Assembly: GCA_036877525.1 (NCBI GenBank)
Contig: JAZGTH010000041.1
Location: 2,758,001-2,822,000, forward strand
Source: Chromobotia macracanthus
Taxonomy: Eukaryota; Chordata; Actinopteri; Cypriniformes; Botiidae
DNA length: 64,000 bases
Direction: 5' to 3'
The position numbers and the translations under genes were made by a program. Positions 33,050-44,900 of this stretch are shown in pieces. Each line of letters begins with the position of its first letter. Position 1 is the first letter of the stretch. The notes beneath the pieces were generated by a model that made no database searches, was not told where the DNA came from, and was given only the letters and a program-made list of their open reading frames with translations.

Positions 33050-34260
33050 ATTTCAATTCAATTCACATTTATTTGTATAGTGCTTTTTATAATACATATT
33101 GTTTCAAAACTGCTTTTCAAAAATGCAACAGAATGTACAGAATACTGTTATTTGTAATGATTTAAGATTTGTGGATGTTGGTTTGAACAAAGTATGCTGT
33201 TGGCTAAAAGACAAGTTACTGTCTGATATGACATCCTTTAACTGTATTGGATGAGGTAATGTTACATCCTTCTATTTGAAAATTGTATTCAGAAAGCGTC
33301 TGTTTACATGGGTTTGATCTAATAAGTAATACTGTATCTCTGTCTTATTTGAATTTAAAAGAAGACAATTATGAGTTATCCAATGCTTTATATCTTTAAC
33401 ACAGTCTGATAATTTAGATATAGTAGGAATATCTTCTGGTCTTCATGTAATATATAGTTGAGTATCACCAGCGTAACACTGGAAATTAATCCCATGACTA
33501 ATAATAATAATAATATTTTCAAGGGGCAGCAGTATAATGTGAATAGTGAAGGGCCTAAAATAGATCCTTGAGAGAAGTCATATTTTAATGGCATTAATTT
33601 AGATGATTCAACATTTAAATGAACAAAATGAACAAAATGGTAGCAGTCAGGCAAGCAGGATCAAAACAGTGGTTTTGATGCCAATGTCATTTAGTAGTCA
33701 GTCTAAAAGTATATGTTCTATAGTGTCAAATGCTGCACTAGGATAATGTAAAACTAACAATAAGATGCAACCTTGGTTTGCTGCCAGAAGCAAATCGTTT
33801 GTAACTTTGACCAGTGCAGATTTGGTCTGAATCCTGACTCTAACAAATATTGTTTCTGTGTAAGAAGGCACACAGTTGCATGGATATGACCTTTTCTACT
33901 ATTTTAGACATAAATGGAATATTTGATATGGGTCTGTAGTTTGGCAGTTCATTTAAATCTAGCTGCGGTTTCTTTATAAGAGGCTTAATAACTGCAAATG
34001 TAAGGGTCTAACCTAGAGATATAATAGTTAATAATATTGAGAGGAAGCTCCTCAGCCACAAGTAACAGCTCTATCAATAGCGTAGTTGGTATGGGGTCCT
34101 ATAAGGATGTTGTTGGTTTGGATGTGATAAGTTTATTCAGCTCTTCCTGGCCTATAGCTGTGAAGCATTGCAGCTGTTCTTGGCCATTTTTGATCAGGGT
34201 GAATCATCAGCATCAGCAGGATTATTGTAAAATTACTGTAAAAATACAATTATTGTAAAT
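33050..34260. repeat. composite teleost interspersed repeat
   Basis: Starts with the TTATTTGTATAGTGCTTTTT signature and continues with GTTTTGATGCCAATGTCATT and AGTGTCAAATGCTGCACTAG, text I recognise as a common fish repeat. Class unknown; no functional reading frame. Confidence 0.5.
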
Positions 34261-34269
34261 TGTACAGGT

Positions 34270-35860
34270 AACAAACAAACATAACACAGGACGTAATAGT
34301 AATGACAATTTTTTACATATTCAATTTTTGAGCTCCTTGTTGTTGAGCATTTCTAAATGATTGTTACCTGAATTTACTGTATAGTTAATTTGTTAATATA
34401 AGTTTAAATATTCTGACGTGAGCACATTATTCTATTAAGCTTAAAGAAAAAGTTATGTTTATATATAAAATATTCTGTTTAAAATGTTATTGTTTTTTAA
34501 GAAGTTGTTATGATGCTGTATATACTGGGATGTATATCTGATAAATATTTATTTTTGATTTTAGATGTATAATTTTGATATAAAATTAAAGGTGCTTTAA
34601 AAAGTCATTGATGGTATTTGAATCTGGTTTACTGGAAGAGTGGGAACCGGAAGACTAGAATACCCTAGTATTCAGTGACAGTTCTGTAATAAACCATTTT
34701 ATCAAGTAGTTCTGTACTGTTGTAATAATGATTCAGGCATCAGCTGGCAGTAAGAGGAGTGAGTCAAATACATGCATATACATTCAAATCCAAGAGATCT
34801 TGGATTCATAGAAGACTAAATGTGCTGGCAGTCTTTGTCATTTGTAGAGATTAATTTGAGCATGCAGGAAAAGCACTGCAGTAGTGCAGCCTAGAGATGA
34901 CAAAAGGAACTGCATGCCCACATAATAAAAATGTGATCTTAATATTGTGCTAAAAAAATGAAACTATGTAGCATACTCAGAGAGACAAAGTACGAACCAA
35001 GTGCAGCAGATATAAAATCACATAAAACCAGAGAATACCACAAAGTCCACACTCTATGATACATAGGCAGAACAAAACCTGACAAACGGCACAGAGAACA
35101 TGAAGGATTGTGTAGATGGTTCTTTGTGATCTGGGTGGGTATTGGGACATTGTTAGGTGTTTGGAAAAGTGCTTGGTGAGTTCAGTCAAATGCGCCAAAC
35201 TTTCAGTGTCACAAGATGGTCACAAACATTTACAGGACCCAGAACAAAGTTTAGGTGACTGATGCTTCCCTGGGACAGTGAATAGGCCATAATACAGAAG
35301 ACCTGATCACAGGCTCTGGGCCAATACCCCTGACTGTCCCCCTTTTTTCCATTTGCTGTCCATAAGGCAAAAAGTTTGGCTTAGGAAAGTAATACACCTC
35401 ACCAAAGTATTGTTCATGTTCGTAACACAGATGCAAGGATTTGTTACATAGCACATATTTAGATGGAAAAAATAATAATATGTATATAATAAGTAAAATG
35501 ATTAAAACGATAATTGAGCAAAACACTAACAGACAGATTTTAAATAGTAACAACTTGCTAAATGGCAGAAACGTTACAACTAATTACACGTTTCTTAAAA
35601 AACACCATCTCTGTCCATATATGCAAGTCTCTAAAACTAACTTTAGCAGCAGCCGGTGTGGATAGACAGCTGAAATTGCCAATCACCCGGACAGCATTGA
35701 GAACAAACGCACCAATCCCGGCAGTTCAAGTTGCTTGCAGGACAAAAATAGAAACCGTGAGGCTTTAGTCGATCCTGTACCGCTTTGTGCTTTCCAACCA
35801 GGGGTCGATCGCTGTGCCTTTAAACACTCTTCACAATTGTTTAATTTTGCACGTTTTACA
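34270..35860. other. sequence upstream of sh3bgr
   Basis: No gene is supported. The minus-strand frame at 35251-35553 has a hydrophobic run followed by HEQYFGEVYYFPKPNFLPYG, unrecognised. No TATA box is obvious in the 150 bp before the sh3bgr start. Confidence 0.35.
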
Positions 35861-35862
35861 AA

Positions 35863-35907
35863 ATGGTCATTAAAGTTTTCCTGGCATCCTCCTCTGGATC
35901 GACAGCG
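35863..35907 (+). CDS. sh3bgr: sh3bgr exon 1
   Basis: ATG in the context ACAAAATGG, with a purine at -3 and G at +4. It encodes MVIKVFLASSSGSTA, the first strand and loop of the fold. Donor GTAAGG, phase 0. Confidence 0.93.
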
Positions 35908-38900
35908 GTAAGGAATAGGGTAGCAAGTGTACTTTTATTTTATTCAACAGGTCATGCTTTCTGAACAGCTTTGTTTTATGAGTACATCAAAAAACTAAAA
36001 GCGTTTTTGCAATGATCAGAAGGAGATTTAAACAGGTCCTCGCAGAAAGTTGTTTGAATTTTAAATAAGCCTGAGTGACCTAATAACAGTTGCAGCGCTG
36101 TTTCCTTAAATATCTCTGAGATCACATTCCAGTCATGCACCAGTTAACGCTAGAAACGTCCACAATAGAATGTACATTAGCGTTTCTTTAAAAGCCAAAC
36201 AACGTTGTTGTTAATGAATGTTTTTAAAGGTGCACCAAATTTATAGTATTACAGTATCTGATCGTATATATATTAATTTGGTTTTGTAAGTGTACTATTA
36301 TTATGTAAATATTTGTTAACATGTCATTATTAAATTCTTAAATAACTCTTAAATCTTTTAACCTAGTGCCATTTACTGTTTTTAAGTGAAATGGGTTCAC
36401 ATATATATTCTATCATTACAGATCAAAAAGAAACAGCAAGATGTTGTTGGGTTTCTTGAGGCTCTTAAGATCGATTACACACAGTTTGACATCGCATCAA
36501 ATGAGGAGAACCGGCAGTGGATGAGAGAAAATGTCCCTGGAGAAATGAAGCCCACCAATGGGATTCCTCTTCCTCCACAGATCTTTAATGAAGAGGCTTA
36601 CTGTGGGGTAAGAACATAAAAAAACAGAAATAACATTTTTATAAAAATGTCTTGCAAAGGTTACATGAAAATCTCAGTATGGGCCAAGAAGGGTGGAGCC
36701 AGGAAATTTTTACAGGGGTGGCCAGGCAGGGGATAGCAATTACTATGGCATGGCAAAGAAAACCTTATACAAACAAATAAAGGTTATGCCCTTATACTCA
36801 TACAATCTTAAAATCTTTTTACAAAGTGTTTTAGATGCCCAGAAAAGTACTACAATGACATTTTAATTAAAATAAGATCACCAAATAATTGAAAATTGGT
36901 ATTAGTTAGCTTCATGTTGTTTCAAACAATTTAATTAAATAAAACATATGAATTCTGGTTTTAAAGTAAATGTTTAGATTTTTGATCAATTTTAAAAGGT
37001 CTACAAATGCACAGTAATTATGTACAGAGTTAAGCGCAAAAAGATCTTTTTCTAAACCCTTGACAATACCATCATAATCACATTAACTGGACTACGATAA
37101 CTGTGTTTAAAGCAAGGCATATTTCTAATATTGGATTATTTCCAATACTTCATGATGACGGTCAGTAAACATCGGTAAATACAAAAACATTTGTATTAAA
37201 TAATCAATCATTTGTGTGATAATGCAAGTTTTCTGTTCTAAATTGCAGGACTACGACACATTCTTTAATGCTAAGGAGGACAACACAGTCTATGAATTTT
37301 TGGGTCTGACACCCCCACCAGGATCAAAGGTTGTAATAGTCTTTTTCTCTTTACTTTTTTTCTTCCTTACCTAAACATAAGAAAACATCACTGTAGTGAT
37401 AAAGTGTAACAACAGCAGGGCAGAGAGGATAAAAACTGCTACTGGCATCTTTAATTTTCCTATATTTTCATATAATGCTGTGATCCAATTCAGCCCAGTC
37501 TCAAAAGGGAAACATCACATACTGTATCCACATACCACCAAAACATTACTCTGTGAATATTCTAGCCTTTATTACAAATTATTCTGTTAACATCAGCTAT
37601 CTGCCAAAATAATCATGGTTAAAGACACCATGATATCAGTTAATACGCACATCAGTATTTCCTGTATTGATGTATTTCCTATGAAAATATCTAAATTAAA
37701 GTTATACTGGCAGGGAGTGGAAAATAAAACACCTGCAGTGGCGCTAGAGCGGAATGACTCAAACAGAAAACTTTTTTCACCATTTTTAGTCTGAAACGTA
37801 AATTACTCAAGATTAAGTTAATAACTGTATTAATAACTGTTGCATGGCTGTGATTTTGTTGCAATTAATTACACCAGTGCTGAAATCAATAAAAAAACAC
37901 ATTTGTTGTATAGTATACTTTTATAAAATTGAATATAGGGTAACACTTTCTAGTTTGATAATGCTATGTAATTTTAATATTTCTAATATTTCATGAATCC
38001 TTTGAAATGGCTAAAGAACAACACCAAAGGAATGTTTCGATATTACATGCGTACATCAGCAGAGTGAGGGTGTTATCTCTGTAGATCATGGGAAGTTTGA
38101 TTTCCTGCAGATTCCTTCCTCTTTCCTTTTTAACACTTTTGGTGAATTTAATCCTTACTAACATCAATCATGTGATTCAATGAAATGATTCTCCACTGTT
38201 TTAATAAAAATTTCTCTTGGCACAGGAGGCAAACCAAGCTGAAAATTCACAAAAGCTTCATAATGGGTCTGGCAGAGAGGAACACCTTGATGGTGACACC
38301 ACAGTAATGCCCTAATGAACCTTTTTACTCATTTTTGCAATCACTTAAGTTTATTTCCAGACATGTGCCAGCACTTTATAATGTGTTTCTCATACATATT
38401 TGATTCATCTAGGTTTTTGTGCATTACCTGTCTATCAATTCCTAACTTAGCACTTAGCTATGTTTGGAATCGAATACTACTAATACTGTTTATGCACTAT
38501 GCAGACTGAGTATGAGTATGTTTGCATGGAACACACAGTTGGCCTACTACAGTTGCAATTTCAATATCTTCATGATTCATTATTTATTTGATTATTTTTT
38601 GTACACATATTTGGATTATAAGTGCATAATAACAATGTTTACCTCAGAAGCGATAACTGGACAGCACTGTCATGTCACAACCAACACTGTAGTATGATTG
38701 ATTATATCCATATCCAAGTACTTTAGCACACCCATTTTCCATTAACAAACCATCTTTTGTCCTCCTCAGTGTCTTGTGTTTATCAAGTGCCATCTCCTCT
38801 TGTACCTCCCTGTTAGCTCATGAAGTCATGCCTGTTCTAATCCTGAACAACCTGTTCTGTGAACTACCCAGGATGTTGTTGGAGCACATGGTGCCTCATA

Positions 38901-41900
38901 TTGTTGCCTCAGCAACCCTTGAAGTATAACAGTTGTAATTTTTATATTCTTAGGATGCCTTGTATGTTCTTCTAGAGAAATGAAATTAAGGATGCTGAGC
39001 AGAATGGAGATGCACACACAGCAGACCTGGAGGAAGATGCTCTGGATGAGGAGGAGACAGATGCTCAAGAACAGAAAAAGGAAGAAGAAGAACCCACAGA
39101 CGAGGCGGAGGAAGAAGAAGAGCATGTAACTTTCCATCAGACAATCTTTTCATCCCTTGGTCATCTCCTTACATAGTGTGTCTTCTATAGCTGCTCTTTC
39201 CTCTTCTGTATAATCTCTCTCTCTCTTGCACCATCAATTGATCTAATCCTCTATTCTCAAGGTTTGCTTTATCATGCAGATTCTCCTGTAATCTCTCATT
39301 TGCTCCTCTGACATTAACCTAATCTAATCTCCTGCTTTACCATCTCCTTTCCTGTAGTTTGGTTCCTGCTCTTGTTGCCTCCTTCCTCATTTTTATCATT
39401 ACTAGTGAAAATGTGATTGTTGAATATTTATTATAAGAATTATTATTACTGCTGAAAATTCTTGTAAGTTATTTGGTTTTTCTTATCTGACAGTGTCTTT
39501 TGAGTAAATGAGAAAGGCAAATAGTTTCTTAGTGCTCTTTGCCTCTTAGTCAATCAGTTTATGTAATTTGCTGATTTTAATACTTTCTTTTTGTTAGAGA
39601 AAAGTAGCTGAGGAGGAAGATCAGGTAAGTAAAACATGCTTAAAACAATGTTGTATCTTTAATCCTAATAATTTGTTTAGATTTTAAAATAAATGGTCAT
39701 GCTAAGATGATGTTTTTACATTGTGTAGTCTTTTGTTTTTTCAACTATGCACACTTTTGGCCTTGTGGATCTACTACACACACTTCTCACACTCTTACTA
39801 GTTTATTCAGTTTGTCAACTAACAAAATCATGGCATGGCATGCACCATAGAAATATTCTGTTATTTTTCTAACATAAAAATAATTTGTTTGACAGCATTC
39901 TGTGATAATAATATTATCATAGATCATTGTGGAATGAAATGGCAGACTTTAGGGTTGCGATATTGCATAGCTAGCAAATTATATTCAGACAATAAATAAA
40001 CAAGTACTACTTTTACACTTTTTTACATTATACACAGGGGTGCCCAGTCCTGCTCCTGGAGGGCCAGTGTCCTGCAGAGTACCGCTCCAAGCCTAATCAA
40101 ACACACCTGAACCAGCTAATCAAGGTCTTACTGGGAAGATTTGAAACTTCCAGGCAGGTGTGTTGAGGCAAGTTGGAGTTAAAACCTGGAGGACACTGGC
40201 CTTATACCCCCTGTTATACAGTATGCTATACAGTTTGACAGATAAATTTATCACAATATTTTGCTTGTTGTTTTTTAAGAGTGAAAGTTTCGGTCTAAGT
40301 CTAGAAAGTTTAAGTCTAGGAAATTCTAGCTCTAAAATATCTTTTACCAAATATTACCAAACATAAATGGTGAGGGCATAGATAAAGGTTTACAAGACAG
40401 TTTTAATGTGACCTAACAAAATGGAAAAAAAATTGTTTAAAATTTTTTTAAATTAAAATCAAATGCTGGGACATAATATTTTTTGTGTATATGATAAAAA
40501 CACCCACTAACAAATATTCCAACATTCTAATTAAACAATAAAGTGAATAGGTGAGGCTGTATTGTGAATAAACTACATAAAAATTATGAAATGAACGGTT
40601 TTTAATGAATGTAACAATGAATAAACAATATTTGCATTTTGTTTGTTTTTACATGGTCATTGTGAATGATATTTTTGTTTGTGGTTCACAGGATGAAGGA
40701 GATGAAGACAAGGTAAGATCCACATCTATATTTCCAGTCTCTTAAGAGGCATTTTGTAATTAACAACCGTGCCTCTGGTCTTTACACATTGAACACATTC
40801 ATGTTAGGCCATCTTCATTAATAGCCGTCAAATTATTGTTTATGCTGTTTATTGGACTGCAACATGTTTGCTTGGAAATAACCCAAGAAGTGAATGTGTT
40901 GCTCTTGCCCAAGAACATAAACAGAGTAACACATGGATGTACAAGTCTCTTAAAGATGTGTTTTTTTTGTGTTTTTTTTTATAAAATATATTTTACATGT
41001 TTGTTCAGGGGTTCCCATGGTCATGAAAATATCTTTGAATTTTCAGATTTTGAGGTTTAGACAAGTACAGTCAAGTCAGCATGAAATCAATGGAAACATT
41101 TGTACACCAACAAGTAACTTTAAATATTTCAATTTATAAAGTGGAGATTAATTGGCTAAAAAGTGTGGGAACCCTGGTTGTATTATTTTGGTAATTTTGC
41201 TAATAACTATTTCAACTATAACTACCTATTTACTATTTCAGGTAGAGGACAACCATCTGATCTCAGAGGTGAATCTTAATCTATAATATGGTTTATTCTA
41301 GATCTTTGAAGTGTTTTAATACCTTTCTATTGTATTCTGTTCATCTATTCTTCTTTCTCATTCCACAACAGCAGTCTTTCTTGAGTTTTATTTTAGTCTT
41401 TCTCAATTTTTTTAATCTTTGCATGTTTTTTTTGTGTCCCCCTTCACTGGGGGGTATGATAACACACTACACTTTTTCTTGTAGCCTTAAAAACATTGTC
41501 TTTAGGAAGGTGACTCACTTGCAAGTTGGGTATTTCCTTTCCTATTTGCCTTATAGGTGACATTGATGCATTTTCTTTTTTTATAAATTTGAAGTTTTTA
41601 AAGTTGAAAAGTGTATTTTCTCAAGTTAAAATGCTTTCTCCCAAATATTGGGCCCATTAATGGTTCACACAAATCTGTATATTGAGATACTGTTATTATT
41701 TTTGCAGTTTTGGGCACAAAACATACACACTTCACCTTTGACATGAAGAGACTCCTGCTATTCACAGCACTTTTTATGATAAATATTATGGAAAATCTTG
41801 TTAATTTTTCATTAACAGAATTACTAACAAGTTAATGTCAATATGATAATTTGATTTGGCTTATCAAATGACAATAATTATTTGTAATAATAAGTACAGT

Positions 41901-44900
41901 ATTTTTAGTGTCCCTAGTTTTATGGTCCATCAGTGTTTTTTTAAGGTCGTAATGTAACATTTAATCATGAGACATACATAAACAATGAGATTTTATGTTA
42001 TCAATGTGCCACCATTTGATTTGAACAGTGGATATGTGTTTTGAGGAAGATAAAAAATAAAATATTAATCATTTTCTCATAAACTTCAATAATTTTGCTT
42101 AATAAGACATTTATTAATACGCTGGATTCTTGGATTACTTGTATTACATGTATGAATTATGGTTATGATGGTACGTAAAGAAATTATAAAGAAATTCAAA
42201 ATGGTAAAACATACACATCCCACTTCACTTACATATGTAAATTGATATCATTTTTATCAAATTCAATTACATGTGTCGCTGTGTTTGATATAAAAATAAA
42301 CATTATTTAAGTGAAAGTGACATATTTGGCAGATATGGTAACCCACACCCAAAATGTGACATTTGCATTTAACCCATCACTGGTGAGGAGTGAACGCACA
42401 CTGCAAGTCGTGAACACACACACACACCTGGAGCGGTGGGCAGCACTGCTGTGCCCAGGGAGTAATTGTGGGTTAGGTGCCTTGGTCATTTTGGTTGCTA
42501 CCTTCCAGCATTGGAATTGAACCAGCTAACTCACTTCTGACTACAGGCCTGACTCACTTATCAGTTGTACTACAGGTGTACTACAAATACAATGGTTAAA
42601 CTTTGGTTGCTGTAGAAAAAAACATTAAATTGTGGTTACCATGGTTTAACTATTTTTTATTTTATTTGTATTAACACCATGGTTAATTTTCATGAGAGAA
42701 ATTATTATGTGCACATTTCTCTAAATTCAGCATATTAAAAGCTTTCAATTTCTTCTTTTCTCTGTCCAACTATTTTCTTTTTCAGGCAGAAGAAGATTTG
42801 ATATCTGAGGTAACTAGGTTTTGATGAGCAGTTTATTTCCTCTCTTTGTGTTAATCTGTCAGTTTGCTATGTGGTCATCAGCAAAAGCTGAGCGTTGTAG
42901 ACAAGATGTATTTTTTAGCTCAAGATCTGCCCCCTCTTTTCTCAGTTGTCATCCTTTCATATTAACCTCCTTTTATTCCCCATTTCTCTCCAAAACTCTG
43001 TAGCTGCCTCCTGCCTGAATCTGTTTTCCAGTTGCATGCATCTCTCACGTTGCTCTTTGCAGCTTTAGCTCCTGTGTTCCATTCATCTGACATGCAGTCT
43101 GTTATCCCCTCTAGGAGGATGAAGAACTGCAAAAGCTTGAGGTAGATTGATATGTTTTTGTCTTTAAATTTAGTTTGCCATTGTGTCTCTCTATCTCAGT
43201 GTTTTTTCTCTTTTTAATTTTTTCTGTGGTTGTTCTGCATTTTTATCTTCCTTCAAATTGCCCTTAATATCTATTGAGTGGGTTCTCTATGTCGTAAACC
43301 AGATATTACATGCTTTTTTAAGTGACAAATGATGGGTGAAATTCCCATAGTGAACATTAGTTTAGCCTAATATAATTAGTAAATTGTAAAAATCCATTAA
43401 TGCATCGATTGCACTTAATCTGTTAAAGCAAGGTAGTGACATCAGCATTCTGACACCAAAGCAGCACATCAGAATTTTGTGGGCCACAACTAGACAGTTA
43501 AAAACTTGGTTGACCTGGCAGCATCATCTCCACATGATCTGCACCTAACCACCCTTTCTGAACATGGTGCTTTGCTCTTCACCCCCCTATGTATTTCTCT
43601 TCCTCTGTACTTTTTTTTTCCTCATCCAGTCATTCTACACCTCAATTATATTACAGGTGCAGAGATCATGGAAGTAGTTCATGTGATGTTTACCATGTTT
43701 ATTGTGAAAAAACACAGCAAGTGTCTCTGTAAACCTTGTTTATGTCATTATACATGTTAATACACATTTACCTCGTAAACCACATATACCAATACACACA
43801 CACACACACCCACACACACAGCTTTATTAGCTCAGAGAACTTCAATCTGGGTATAATTTTTATTCCCTCAGCAGTTGCTGTGAATAAAATACATGGGCTG
43901 CTTTTGATACGTTTTTCTTTTTTAATGCTAAATCCCTTCATTACAGGAGGAAGAGGAGCAGGGTTCAGAGGTACTCTAGCACATGTTCAGCTTGTGTTTA
44001 GCATGTTGTGATTGTTTGTGCTAGGGGCCACCAATGCATGCCACTCAAGATGCATCAAATCCTTGTTGACTAAGTAGTTGCATATTAATAGATTTTTCTT
44101 TTTTTATTTGTCTTACTGAATTGCTTGGATTTTGTTTTTACTGATACAGTGTGAATGTTTGTGGATGAAATCATTCTGATGAGGCACTGCTTTGTTTAAC
44201 TACTCTAGAACATCAGTTCTTAATTTGGGAATTGCAAGTGGTAGTGTTCTTGGGAAAACTTTTTTTTAATACACAGAATTTCTGGATATCCATGTGCGCT
44301 GAATAACTAGAACTTAATGACATAGTATTGATAAACCTCATATTCACATCAACCTCTTTCTAGGAGACTGTTTTTCAGACTCATGGCTGAAGATAGACTG
44401 CAGCTTTTCCTGCAAAAGAATTTTCTTGTTAACTGGAACAATCTAAAAAATACAATGTTTTTTCCACATTACTTAAGTCAAAGAAGAATAAATTATGATA
44501 CTATCATTGTCAAATTTTTGCATTGAACTGCAATGGCCTCCTCAGTTGGCAGCCATTCTTCGTATCCATGTTTGTCCGCCCCCTTGACCACACAAAGAGA
44601 TGAGAACCCTGGGCATGGGCTGGAGCTGAGTGAGGGGAGCACCATGATTGTATGTTCTTTTCATGAAGCTCGGGGAAGAATCAGGCAGGTGGCTTGCACT
44701 GAGGTAGGAGCCATCTAGCCACTTCTTCATAGGCTGCTCATGGGCAGACCACTCCAAACCCATATCCTTGACAGCCTCAGTGAGGATGTGAAGAAGATCC
44801 TTGTCCATTGAAGCCAGAGCTGTAGTCTAATCAATGGGGTACCCTTAGTACCCCATAATGACAAAGTGAAAACAGAATTTTAGAAATGTCTATACATTTA

